64,000 nucleotides of DNA, from contig MCFL01000009.1 in NCBI GenBank assembly GCA_002102555.1, forward strand, positions 248,001 through 312,000. The letters are read 5' to 3'. This DNA comes from Catenaria anguillulae PL171 (taxonomy: Eukaryota > Blastocladiomycota > Blastocladiomycetes > Blastocladiales > Catenariaceae). Of this stretch, positions 32,329 to 43,026 are shown piece after piece. Made by a program: the position numbers and the translations under genes. The notes under the pieces are model-generated. The model was not told where the DNA came from. It ran no database searches and saw only the letters and a program-made list of their open reading frames with translations. The number at the start of each line of letters is the position of its first letter. Within the stretch, counting starts at the first letter, position 1.

Positions 32329-33771
32329 ATGGACTCACTTTCACAGACCGCCAGTGACTCATCGCTGGCAGAAACAGCAGCAGCGTCGCCCGCCGACCTC
32401 CAACCGGCGCTCGACCCGCCCTTCACGCACCACGAGCTTCCCACGGCGGCCACAGCCAACGGCAAACCTTCCTTCTTGTCGCGTGCCCTGTCCTGCGTCT
32501 CGTCCTGGTACTGGCCCGCCAACGCCCACCAAGCACACGCCGCCGAGCAAGCACTCCTGTCGCTGATCCCGCCCTCGCCGCTGTACCGCACCCGCTCGGG
32601 CTTTATCGATGTTGCCGCCGACTCTGGCCCAAATGCCAACCACCAGCACGCCCTCATCAACACGCTCATCATTGAACCCACGACCCCGCCCGCCAACCCG
32701 CAACCGCCCATTGTCTTTCTGCATGGGTACGGCGCGGGACTTGCGCTATGGTACCGCACACTGCCCGAAATCGCCGCACAGCTCATCCCGCACGGATCCA
32801 CCTTGTACGCAATTGACTGGCTGGGCATGGCGCGGTCGGGCCGCGTCCCGTTTCCCATTGGCTCGTCACTGCCGCCCACCTCGCCCGAAACCTCGACCGC
32901 AAGCCACGACCCAAAGCGGCCGCACGGCGTCGCAGAGGCAGAAGACTATTTCCTCAGCTCGCTCGACCGGTGGCGTGCACGCATCACGGCTGCCGCCAGC
33001 GGATCGCCCGATGCCGACGGTAAAGTGATTCTGGTCGGCCACTCGCTCGGAGGGTATCTGGCCGCAAACTATGCGTTGCGCCACCCAGACAAGGTCGCCC
33101 AGCTCATTCTCGTTTCACCCGTTGGTGTTCCTGCGCGGCCCGCAGAAAACCCATCGGTGGCGCGCCCTCTGCCCGCACATTGGGCCGCGATCCGCTCAGC
33201 CGCGCACAAGCTGTGGGCTGGAGGGTACACGCCGTTTAGCGTGATGCGTGGCGTGGGACCTCTTGGCCCGTCGCTCATGGGGTGGTACACGAGCCGCCGG
33301 TTTGCTGCCACCATCACGGATGAAAAGGAGCAAGGGCTCGTCAGGGATTACCTGTTTCATGCAAACAATGCGGGCATGGCCGCGGGCGAGTATGCGCTCG
33401 GCGCGCTCTTGGACTTTGGCGCATGGGCTAGGGATCCGCTGGCGCCCAGGTTGAAGGGTCTGTGGTCGGGACTCGAAAAGGTCAAAACCAGGTTTGTGTA
33501 TGGAACCGTGGATTGGATGAACTGGGAGCACGCTGGCAGGGTTCTGGTCGGCGAAAAGGTTGGTCAGGATGCTGCGTCAGTGCATTTGGTGGAGGGAGCC
33601 GGGCATCAAGTGTTTCTGGATAACCCGAGTGGGTTTGCCGATGTCGTCGTGGATTGCGTCAAGAACGCGCGCGAACCTACCGTGAGCCGGGTCGAGGTTG
33701 AGCAGATGGTTCAAGTGTTGGCCGCATCCTCAACTGGGTCCGAAGAGTCGGTGCGTCGGAATGTGCGGTAA
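32329..33771 (+). CDS. ABHD4/ABHD5-type alpha/beta hydrolase (phospholipase / lysophospholipid acyltransferase family)
   Basis: Single exon, 480 aa from Met 32329. Order of motifs: FLHGYGAGLALWYRTL (oxyanion region), YAIDWLGMARSGR, the nucleophile elbow VGHSLGGYLAANYALRHPDKV with Ser present (as in ABHD4 and yeast CLD1, unlike vertebrate ABHD5), and near the C-terminus GAGHQVFLDNP. That last motif supplies the catalytic His and the HX4D acyltransferase motif of the CGI-58 family. Expected role: hydrolysis or remodelling of phospholipids (cardiolipin, lysophosphatidic acid or N-acyl-PE are family precedents). It lies about 1 kb from the CFA-synthase-like gene. An upstream ATG at 32263 is in frame, but its extension is less protein-like. 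Confidence 0.9.
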   Translation: MDSLSQTASDSSLAETAAASPADLQPALDPPFTHHELPTAATANGKPSFLSRALSCVSSWYWPANAHQAHAAEQALLSLIPPSPLYRTRSGFIDVAADSGPNANHQHALINTLIIEPTTPPANPQPPIVFLHGYGAGLALWYRTLPEIAAQLIPHGSTLYAIDWLGMARSGRVPFPIGSSLPPTSPETSTASHDPKRPHGVAEAEDYFLSSLDRWRARITAAASGSPDADGKVILVGHSLGGYLAANYALRHPDKVAQLILVSPVGVPARPAENPSVARPLPAHWAAIRSAAHKLWAGGYTPFSVMRGVGPLGPSLMGWYTSRRFAATITDEKEQGLVRDYLFHANNAGMAAGEYALGALLDFGAWARDPLAPRLKGLWSGLEKVKTRFVYGTVDWMNWEHAGRVLVGEKVGQDAASVHLVEGAGHQVFLDNPSGFADVVVDCVKNAREPTVSRVEVEQMVQVLAASSTGSEESVRRNVR

Positions 33772-33958
33772 GCAGCGGAGACAAACGGATGCGGTTGCGT
33801 GGCAGATATCTATCCGCCGCCATTGTTCTAGTATGGCGAGGGTTTCGATATCTTGTTGGAGGCAAGCATCAGCCGATCCTGTCCATGTGTTTCTCATTTG
33901 CCCACTTTTGTTTTCTTTCTCGATCTATTTACTATCTTCATATCACATTTATTTACAC

Positions 33959-35239
33959 TCATACGCCCGACCCATGCTCCTGCTGATGCTCAACATGGTG
34001 TGAACTGGCCACCTTCTCCTGCACGCGCTCAAACATGCCGCGCATCAGCTTGAGCACGTTGTTGTTGCCCAGCTTGCCCTGCGATGAGGTCGGCGGGCCC
34101 AAGGTTGCGGACGAGAAGACAGAATTGGCCGACACAGCACCGCCAATGCCACCGCCACCCGCCCCGAGCAGTTCGACCGGTGAGCGCGTGTTGCCCGACG
34201 ACCGGCTGAGCGGGCCATCGTCGGCCGAAGAGTCGGACGAGTCCGAGTCGGAATCGGAGTCGTCATTATTGTCACCACCACGTCTCGCTGCTGCTGCCTG
34301 GTGGGACCTGTCAACCACAATCTGTGGACCACTACCGCCCGATACACTGCCCGTTCCCACACTAGGCTGCTGCTGCTGCTGTTGTTGTTGTTGCTTTGCT
34401 TCATCACCCTTGCCTCCTCCCTTTGTCTGTGCAACCGATTTTCGCCGCTGCGCCGCCTTGTCTTTTTCCTCTGCCGCCTCTGCCTCGGCCACACTCATGC
34501 CACCTGCCGCCAACCGCATGGCCGCCTCTCTGTCTGCCCGCAAGCTCCGCTTGACGTCGCGCTTCCTTTCCTTTTTCCTGACCCTGCGCTTCTCCTCGGT
34601 ATCCATAATCTCGGCATTGAGCAGTGCGTTAAACTTTGTCATGCTTGCCCCCTGCTTTGAAAACTCTGCCACTTTGCGCCCAAGGTTGTAAATTTCTTGA
34701 GCGAGCAACGCGGCAGCGTACATGTCTTCGGCTGTGCGCTTGGCTTCGGGCGACTGCTCCTCCTGGTCCTTTGCCGGTGCCGGCGGAGCAGCAAACAGTT
34801 TGGCATATGTGGCCGTCTTCATCCACGGGACATTGTCCTGCAACACGCTTGCAAAGTACGCGTCTGATGTGACAGTGTCAGGCACAGGGTCGAGCGACCG
34901 GTGCATGCGCGCATCAACGGTGATGGCGTCGAGCTCGGCAGCAAGCATCGGGTTGGCCGGCGACTCGATTTCCCCGTACACGGGCTGCATGCGGTTAAGC
35001 AGGTCGCTCACAGCGTGCAAGTTGCACGTGTGTTCCGAAAGTGGCGAGCCTTGGAATCGGTGGTGCAGGAGCAAGAGGGCGTCGCGGAGCGATTGGATGC
35101 ATTGGGTTACTGTGCGGTCGACGGCACTGTGGGAAATGTACAGGTTAGGGACGTTCGAGTCAGAGGCGACAGCATGGAGACAAAGCGCGTACAGTGCAGA
35201 CTTGTGCGGGTCACCCAGAAACAGGACTCCACGGCGCAT
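33959..35239 (-). CDS. Uncharacterised protein, ordered N-terminal half and low-complexity C-terminal half
   Basis: Single exon, 426 aa. The start is well fixed: an in-frame TAG directly precedes the Met at 35239. Residues 1-200 look globular and mainly helical (MRRGVLFLGDPHKSALYALC, QSLRDALLLLHHRFQG, HAVSDLLNRMQPVYGEIE). Then a very basic charged helix (EEKRRVRKKERKRDVKRSLR), a (Q)10 run, an Asp/Ser repeat (DDSDSDSDSSDSS) and a Gly-rich end. I do not recognise the family. It follows IQCH on the same strand with only 38 bp between IQCH's stop and this start. A short inverted repeat (TTGACGAG, 6-base spacer, CTCGTCAA) at 35248-35269 lies between them. Confidence 0.65.
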   Translation of the reverse strand: MRRGVLFLGDPHKSALYALCLHAVASDSNVPNLYISHSAVDRTVTQCIQSLRDALLLLHHRFQGSPLSEHTCNLHAVSDLLNRMQPVYGEIESPANPMLAAELDAITVDARMHRSLDPVPDTVTSDAYFASVLQDNVPWMKTATYAKLFAAPPAPAKDQEEQSPEAKRTAEDMYAAALLAQEIYNLGRKVAEFSKQGASMTKFNALLNAEIMDTEEKRRVRKKERKRDVKRSLRADREAAMRLAAGGMSVAEAEAAEEKDKAAQRRKSVAQTKGGGKGDEAKQQQQQQQQQPSVGTGSVSGGSGPQIVVDRSHQAAAARRGGDNNDDSDSDSDSSDSSADDGPLSRSSGNTRSPVELLGAGGGGIGGAVSANSVFSSATLGPPTSSQGKLGNNNVLKLMRGMFERVQEKVASSHHVEHQQEHGSGV

Positions 35240-35277
35240 CTACATGGTTGACGAGAATATACTCGTCAATCACCAGT

Positions 35278-38200
35278 CTACTCCCTTTTCATGCATGCAT
35301 GGCATGCTCGTACCGTATCATCCATCTCGGCTTCACATGCCTGCAACGTTGCATTCATCGTGACCCACCCAACCTCTTTCAACACACTGCTGACCCACCC
35401 GCTCAACAAGACCGCACACCTCGCCTCTTCACCCGTATTTATGTCCTTCTCCTTGACCACCTGATCGGCCACCGCATTCAATCTGTCCATATCCAACCAC
35501 TTTGCCTGCGTTGCCATGCGCAAATTCGCCGGCCGCAAGTGCGACATGTCTGTAATGTACTCGCCCAAGGCCACAACACCCTGACCCACGACCCGCGCAT
35601 CGCCTCGCCCACGCTGCCTTACGAGCGGCTTGCCCGTCAACCCGGACACGCTTGGGTAGTCGACGCGTGCGTCCATGACGATTTTGGCCAATCCGGCCAG
35701 GGACGCTGTTTCCGACCAATAAGGTTTCACGTCGATGCAATACAAGTCCACGGCAGGCTGTTGGTTCATGTACGCGAGGAACTCGACAACAATGTGGCCA
35801 ATGATGCCGCGCTCAATCAGTACGGGCGTGAGTTTGAGCGTGTGTGCCATGAGCACATCGGGCGGGATTTGGCGTGCAGGCAGAACTAGCAGGCATTGAT
35901 CAAAGTCGTGTAGGGGAACAGATTCCCATGTGGCGTGCACTTGCAATTCGCCTGTTGGGTGCAGCTCAATGTGAATGCCGAAAAATGTGCGCGACGCGCT
36001 CGAGGATTGGCCATTTGGGTGGTCAATGAGTGCTTCGATGATGCCGCCGGACTTGCAAAATGACGACAGATATGCAGAGACGGTCGGGTAGGCTGGGGTT
36101 GGGAGAGTGGTGCTAGCGGGAAGGTCGAGTGTCGCATGATGTGAGCCTGTCGTAGTTGGACGGGTCGGAGATGGCGAAGAGGTGGATGTGTCGTGTTGCG
36201 GGGTTTGCAGTCGCGATGCGAGTTTTGCTGCCGCTGCGGACGTTATTGTGGAAACCCCTTTTGCTGATGGCATGACGAGGGATGACCTACTTCCACTGAC
36301 GGACCCGGGCACCGACCCCAAATTGGACCGAATCAAGTGGATCGGCGCCTTGTTCCTCTTGACCACCTTTGTCGCATTGCCACCTTCGGGCGCTACCTGC
36401 TGTAGCGTATACAACTGCGCCGGATGGCCAAACGCATCCACGACGCATTTCGGCGGCATAAACGTAAACGCCTCAGGCACGGCACGGATCTTTTCCACCA
36501 CCTCATGCAGCTCCAGCCGCTCAACGTACTTGCCAAACATGACGCGTTTGCGATGAAACACAACCACGCCGCGCCGGCCAAACTCGTCACGGATCTTGAG
36601 CATCCATCGGGCAATCTTTGGGTGCGCCAAAACGAGGCCCGCAAGCTCGATCCATACACGTGCCTCGTCCTCAATGCCCAAGACATGTTTATGCGTTGCC
36701 GACCAGTTGGGCGACAGTTTGACGCCTCTTGGTCCATCCAGCGGTCCACGCACGACGGTTGCGGGTACAGATGCAGCCACGTCCGTGTCTGAACACTTGG
36801 CCGCCACCTCCATCTCTCGCTTGTCCACGGCAGCCATGAGCTCAAAGTACCCAACCCTGCTGGCAAAGTACTCTTGCCTGCCGACGCCCAGCGCCAGCAT
36901 GGGCACGCCCATCAAGCTAGCCACACGCACATCGTACGCGTCCACCAAGTAGGGTACCATTACGGCCAACACACCTTCTCTGGGGCCCAACCCGCCAAGC
37001 GTCTCCTTGACCTTTTTCAACAAGCCCGCGCTCGCGTACGCTGACAGCGACAAGGGTGCACGCAAGGGCACGTGCGCGAGAACCTCGGGCACAAGCACTT
37101 GGGTGCGATTGACGGCGCGCGGGTAGCGTGTGGACCGGGCAAGGTATCGCATGGCCACGTGAACAAGCGGGTCGTTGGCCACGGGCGATATGTACACGAC
37201 GCGTGCACGGTCGCCTAGGGCACAGGCGAGGCGGCCGGCATGGTAGGTTTGGTAAGGCGTTACATCTTTCATCATGAAGCGAACACGGTCGGGCAGCGAC
37301 GCCGAGGGCAAGTGGATGTGCACGTGCCAGGCGGCAGAGGGGTGCAGGGAGGCGTAGGTCGAGACGAGCGTTGTGCGGAGCAACGAGACGGTCGACGTGT
37401 GCGCCTCGAGTTGTTTCTATAGAAATTGGATATATCCGGGTGGTCGTGTGAGATTCTCTTGACGTATGTTGTCAAATTGAGACAGGACATACCAGGACGC
37501 GCTCATAAAACTTTGCGCGCGCCAAACACTTTCGCCGAAACTCGAGAATCACCTTTGCGGCCGTCTTGGACACGCACGTTTCCATGTACTTTTTACGCTG
37601 CATGGCCATGCGCCACGTCGCCTGGATTTTGACAATGGCGGCCCAGTGACCATCCAGGCCCATGTATCGCCTTCCCGGGCGCGTGTACAAGCCATGGACG
37701 TGTGCCCAGTTGGCAATGGCGGGCAGAAGCAGGTCGAGCGACGGCCGACGCGTTGTGAGGGCTGACCATGGTGGCAAGTACCGGGCACAGAGTGTGGCGA
37801 GCGCGGCAGAGTCGAGGACGATCAGGTCAACTGTTATGGGTGACGATGATGAGCTTTAGGCGGTGTCCGCAATCAGAACAGATGAAAACACAACGTACTG
37901 GCATACAGCAGTGCAGTGCGCTCAAGATATTGAATCACCGATACGGCGTTGCCAATGACATGATGCGAATGGGTCGTCAGCAGCGACTGCAAGGTGGCGC
38001 TTTCGAGAACGCGCCCGTTAACAATGTGGATCTGTGCGCTCGACGCAGACACCCAGGCGGTGTCGTCGTAACGCTCTGGAAGGGCAACGCTTTCGTTGAG
38101 CGCCCATTCCGAAGCGTGTGGCGTTTTGGTGACTTCGGGTTTGTCTACACATGCATGAATGAAAGCAAGTGGAGGGTCAGTGCGTCTCTATGGTATATGC

Positions 38201-38588
38201 GCTTGCGCTTGCGCTTGGTGGTGGTCATTGGACATGTCTCGAACCTTTGGAACTGGGTGAACGAGGCTTCTTTTGCACATCATGACGGGTGCTTTCGTGT
38301 TCTCTAGGCGTCGGCGTTCTTGCCCGTGTCTGCTGCACCTGTGACTTGATGGGTTGCGGATGCAGCGACGACAGGGCAGGCGAAAAGTCGGCGTAGCGCG
38401 GGAGAAGGCCGCGGTTGATGAGCGAGTAAATCCCAAGCTACACGTGATTGTTTTGATCCACTTGGTGGTCAATGTTGACTGTGTGTTTTCCAAGACGGGT
38501 CACCAGTGTCCAAGTGGATCATTACCCGCTGGGCTCGCTCGACCCAATATGCTTGGCGCTCCGGAGAGTGCTCACGGTCCGATTGCAT
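35278..38588 (-). CDS. IQCH: IQ-motif-containing protein H (IQCH), flagellum-associated
   Basis: Five minus-strand exons: 38526-38588, 38245-38437, 37899-38144, 37493-37830 and 35278-37416 (2,979 nt, 992 aa; human IQCH is of similar length). Exon 2 encodes LGIYSLINRGLLPRYADFSP. Exon 4 encodes LIVLDSAALATLC, WAHVHGLYTRPGR and the IQ motif WAAIVKIQATWRMAMQRKKY. Exon 5 carries the ATP-grasp-like C-terminal half: VVVFHRKRVMFGKYVER, YPTVSAYLSSFCKSGGIIEALI, IHIELHPTGELQVHATWE and ERGIIGHIVVEFLAY. Animal IQCH is needed for sperm flagellum formation and binds calmodulin; a zoospore flagellum role is inferred. The first small exon (MQSDREHSPE...) rests only on splice-site phase and is less sure. Confidence 0.88.
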
Positions 38589-38947
38589 CGTGTGGTGGCG
38601 CTTTCAAGGCCTTTGGTGTGATATGAATTCATGTGACTGGTTGGAGGCTGTCCACTGTGTTCTGGGATGGGAACCCATGTGGTGTTGTTGACGCGAGCGC
38701 GGTACGTACAGCCATCCACCAAAAAAAAGGCCAATGAGAAGTCTATCTGTGTATTTTGTGACGGGTCGGTGCAAGGATCATGATATCCATTCGGAGGGAT
38801 ACAAGCGGAAGAGGGGACACACACAAAAGAACCGAGAGGAGGGGACGAGACGAGAAATGCTACCATACGACACAAACGGAACACAACAACAAGAACAACG
38901 AGAAAAGAAAAACGAGAACAGACCACACAGTGCATGGTGAAAACGAA

Positions 38948-38985
<38 letters not shown>

Positions 38986-39058
38986 CGTGGGGTTGACCGA
39001 GAGGTAAAACATAAAAACGAAAACAACAAAAATGCGACAAAGACTAGCGCAAAAACAG
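38589..39058. other. Intergenic region with 35-bp poly(A) tract
   Basis: Promoter side of IQCH and 3' side of the cyclin gene. No gene. The most striking content is the homopolymer at 38949-38983. Confidence 0.55.
38949..38983. repeat. 35-bp uninterrupted A homopolymer
   Basis: Thirty-five A residues in a row on the plus strand (poly-T on the strand of the cyclin gene, about 75 bp after its stop). Length is subject to sequencing error. No retrogene or target-site duplication was seen beside it. Confidence 0.85.
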
Positions 39059-40786
39059 CTACTCTGCCATGGGCGACCCAATGGGCGTGGTTGTGACTGC
39101 CATGGGCGACGGCACAAACCCGGCATTGCCCGCCACATCCCCAGGGCTTGCCACAAGCACCAAGCTTGCGCTGGCACTTGCAGGCGACCCTTGGTGCGCC
39201 CCTACTCCCTCTGCTCTTGTGGTCCACATGACGTGTGGGCCGCCCGAGTTGGGCGGGGCCAAGAAGGTACCACCCCCACGAGACAAGGCCGTGTTGGGCG
39301 AAGGAGTGCGCGATCCGGGCCCGGCGACCGGCGCATTGGGCGAGATGTAGAGCGATGACATGTTGCGTTGTGGAGGCGCAATCGGGTGTTGACGCAAGCC
39401 TGGTGGGGGCGCAAGCATGGTGGGTGTGCCAAACGAAGAGGAGGAAGTGACTTCGACTGAAGGCAAAGGGCGAGTCGAGGTGGCCGGTGAGGGAGGGAGG
39501 GGTTTGGTGGTTGTGGACGGGGACGACGCGGGAGAGGACGAATTGGCCAAGTGGGCGGCAGCGAGCATGGCGCGGCGAGACGCAGAGTAAGGACCGGAAG
39601 CGGCCGCCGCTGCGGCAGCAGATGACGAGGATGGTGGGTGATGGGTGGTGGTAGGCATGGGCGGTGTGCCCGAGGAGGAGAACGCAGATGACGAAAACCC
39701 AGCGGATGCCGACGCCGAGTGCAGGTTGGGCATGGTATTTGACCGTGCCGGGAGTCGTGACAGCGAGCCCGACAGTTGTTGTTGCAAGTGCTGGTGTTGC
39801 AGGTGCGGCAGTGGTGCACCATTGGTGCCAAGCGGTAACCGCTGCTGTTGCTGTTGCTGTTGATGCTGGTGCTTCTGCTGCTGCTGCTGCTGCTGGAGAT
39901 GTGCAGTAAGCTGCGCATGGTGCATGGCCGGCGACCCATGCGGCGACGCAGTGGTCGAAGCGACCAACGATGCATGACTGCTGCCGCCAGCGGCAGAAGA
40001 TGCAGGGTGCTGCTGGTGATGATATGGGCGATGCCGTTGAGTGTGCTGGTGGTGCAACGAGTTATGATGGAGTGATCCTTCCGCGGCCGAGGCAGCAGCA
40101 ACGGGCTGTTCTGGGGGCGAAGGTGGGGCGGCAGCCATCCCCCCGCGAGCGGCAGATGCAGTTGACATGGCTGCGGCTGCGGCTGCGGCTGCGGCCCCGG
40201 CAGGCACGGCGGGCATGGGCGGGGGCGGGCTGGCGTTGGGTGCGGACCCGGTTGAGGTGTTGGGCGACGGATAGGCGTGGCGAGAAGCGCGGGCCTTCTC
40301 GGCCATGGCGTGCTCGAGCAGGCGGTCGGCATAGTGCTGGAACTCTTGGGGCGAGATGGTGAGGTTGAACTCGTTCATGAAGAGGAACTCGAGCTCGAGC
40401 TGGTTGAGCTCGGCCACTTGCAGGCCGCCGACGCGGGCATAGTGTGCGTTGGTGTAGAAGACGTCGCTGTAGAACTTTGTGGCCACCATGACGGCGGCAA
40501 TGAGCAGGCGGTGGATGTTGGCCGAGCACACGACAAATGGGACCTTGGCGCGGGCCATGCGGTCGAGGTAGACGAGGACCGAGATGAAGACGAGGTTGGC
40601 GCAGGGGGCGTACTTGAGGATGCGCGCCAGGTACGAGTGGATGGTGATGGGCGGGACCGAGCGGGCGTGGAAGCGGGATACGACGCCGCCGGGCAGCGGC
40701 AGCTGGTCGTTGGCATTGGTGATGTGCTCGAGCAGCGACGCCATCATGCGCACAGTCTCCTTGACGGGGAACGACAGCAGGTCCAT
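39059..40786 (-). CDS. Pho80/Pcl-type cyclin with long low-complexity tail
   Basis: Single exon, 575 aa from Met 40786 (MDLLSFPVKETVRMM); about 100 upstream in-frame residues are low complexity and not used. The cyclin box occupies about residues 40-160: HSYLARILKYAPCANLVFISVLVYLDRM, NIHRLLIAAVMVATKFYSDVFYTNAHYARVGG and LNQLELEFLFMNEFNLTISPQEFQHYADRL. This is the Cyclin family PF08613, which pairs with Pho85-like CDKs in nutrient and cell-cycle control. The remaining about 400 residues are Ser/Pro/His-rich with poly-Ala and poly-Gln runs (around 39840-39900). Confidence 0.9.
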   Translation of the reverse strand: MDLLSFPVKETVRMMASLLEHITNANDQLPLPGGVVSRFHARSVPPITIHSYLARILKYAPCANLVFISVLVYLDRMARAKVPFVVCSANIHRLLIAAVMVATKFYSDVFYTNAHYARVGGLQVAELNQLELEFLFMNEFNLTISPQEFQHYADRLLEHAMAEKARASRHAYPSPNTSTGSAPNASPPPPMPAVPAGAAAAAAAAAMSTASAARGGMAAAPPSPPEQPVAAASAAEGSLHHNSLHHQHTQRHRPYHHQQHPASSAAGGSSHASLVASTTASPHGSPAMHHAQLTAHLQQQQQQQKHQHQQQQQQQRLPLGTNGAPLPHLQHQHLQQQLSGSLSRLPARSNTMPNLHSASASAGFSSSAFSSSGTPPMPTTTHHPPSSSSAAAAAAASGPYSASRRAMLAAAHLANSSSPASSPSTTTKPLPPSPATSTRPLPSVEVTSSSSFGTPTMLAPPPGLRQHPIAPPQRNMSSLYISPNAPVAGPGSRTPSPNTALSRGGGTFLAPPNSGGPHVMWTTRAEGVGAHQGSPASASASLVLVASPGDVAGNAGFVPSPMAVTTTPIGSPMAE

Positions 40787-43026
40787 CTTCACGGTATTGC
40801 TTGGTGATGGTGTTGATGTCAACAATGGGACGGGCTGCTCGGCCTCGAGTGAAGGGCGGCGGCAACTGAGACTGAGGAAGGGAGTGTGCGGGGAAGGGTG
40901 GACGACGGCCAACATGCAAGGACAGACGCCGATTGCAATTGGGCCCGATGGAGGGACGGATGGGTCGGTCGGTCTGTCAGACGATGGTGGGCAAGCCGGA
41001 GAGCATGCGTTGCGTAGCGTTGCGTGCGTTACCGCTGCTGCCGTTGACGAATAGCACGGTAACGATGATGATGAGATGAGAGCCAATTCGTAAATTCGTA
41101 GAGGAAATCGAATTGGGATTGGGATTCGGATTCGGATTCGGCTGCTGAGATGAGACTTGAGGGGAGTGATGGCCGGAGCAAAATGAATTCGAGTGGGCAG
41201 AGCAATGTGACCTGCTTGCTGACCTGTTCGAGACGGAGACGGTGTGCTGTGTGCTGACTGCGTGGCTCACTCTTCACTTGACTGGTGGAAACAGAAACAG
41301 AAAATTATTGTTCAGTGAGGACGCGTCGATTTTACACTGAGCCTCAGTTGCAACAAAACAGGCGCGGCTACCTGTGCCTCACCTGCCGGTGCTCAGTCAG
41401 GACACTCGAGCTCTTAAGCGTGTCCTCAACAGAAAAAAAAAATAGCGAAACGGACGTAGTACTAACGATTGAAAAAGCGGGTTTCGTCTTGGTATCGTAC
41501 TGCTGAGTACGGAAGGAAGACTAAAGAGGGCCCAAGATGGAGTGGATGAGATGACACAGAGAGTCTACACGAGGCATCCCAACATGGCGACTTAGCTCCA
41601 TTCCTGGCGTTTCCATCTCTGTTCGCTTCACTTTCACATGGTCTACCTATAAAGAGCTGACGGACGTACGGGCAATCAATTGGCGCTTATTGATTTTGTT
41701 GGTGGATCGGTAAGCGAGCATGAATCAATGAACCTGGAGCAGGGCAGAGGACCGAACGGTATTTGTATGAGATGTGTTCAAATATTTTGTGTTGCGGCGG
41801 CGGAGGTGGGTGGTGATGGTGTGCGGTAAATGACGGACACTTCTGGCTGAGCCGAAACGGTTCAGGGATGCGGTACGAGGCTGCAAGCTAAGTATGTATA
41901 TTCATAGCATAGCGCATATGCGTACATGGAGGTGGATGATCATCCAAGTCCAGTTGCCGGGCTGATGATGCCTGAGTATTAGTCAAGGGTTGTCTGACCG
42001 CCAAGACTCTTGAGAAATCGCTCTCGACGACGTGGCTCCGTGGCCGTCGATGAGCCAAATGCTTCTTCTCCTCTTTGCTTGGCAGCCTGCTGCGCTGCTT
42101 GCCCAGGCAATTTATTGCTGATGTGTGAGGTGGGCATCCAACCCGGGCAACGGCACCTGGGTCCCAACATAAAACCGTCATGCAACCACGCACACCATTC
42201 CCGAGAATTAGGATAAAAGCAAGGGTTTGCATCCCAATTTGTCTCAATTGTCCCCTCTGATATCAATACCTGGCGGGAAATCTATCGTCAATCCATGTCA
42301 CAAAACCGGATTCCCTTCCTGCTCATGCAAGTTTCGTTCCAAGGACCCACAGCACCAAGGGTTGAGACAGCCAATTTAGTAACACTACTCCGTCCATCTG
42401 CCTCAAAGTTGACGGGCTCGCTGCAACGAAAACAGGAACACGTCTCTCGACTGCACGTCCGATTCTTGTCCGACTTATGTAACGTGCTCCAAAAGCTACA
42501 TGACTGGTTGTGGCATCTACAGACCCACGGATCCCACAGACGGCCCACATACGAACTTTGCTACTTTCACCACAGACTCTGACACGGACAAGAAGTATTT
42601 GATCCCAATTCAGGTGTCTGATGACCGCGCACTCAATTAAGTGGACTCAATTACATCCAGCAGAGAAGAATGAAATTTCAATTGAATATAAAAAAAAGCT
42701 GCTCAACAGCTGCACGGTGAACGTCAACTTGGGGATATGGCCATCACGGGATGTCGCTCATCAAGCGGAGTCGACGGCCAAAGGCGGGGCGGACAACCTG
42801 CGGGACAGGCAAAAGTACTTTGGCACTCAAGAGCCCTTTCAACATGATGTTGCGAGTCAGAATACAATTGGAGCAAGGGGCTGAAAGGTGAGCGACAGTT
42901 GGACAGTGTATGGTCAAATAAGTTTGGGCCGCGGCATAAGCGGGTACGGGCAAATGGGGTTCAGCAAAGGACAACACAGAAACCAAAAACGTGAGTGTGT
43001 GAGACAAGTTGCGTGGGAGCCAAAAC
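40787..43026. other. 2.2-kb region without a supported gene
   Basis: The longest gene-free stretch. Open frames are short, lack paired splice sites and show no family motifs. A short hexamer repeat (GGATTC, about three copies after two GGGATT units) lies near 41117-41140. Contains the cyclin promoter and the 3' end of the next minus-strand gene. A noncoding RNA cannot be ruled out. Confidence 0.5.

Noticed and set aside
41285-42884. Several 70-95-residue open frames in the 2.2-kb gap
   Set aside because: Random length for this GC content, on both strands, no motifs or introns; no gene called.
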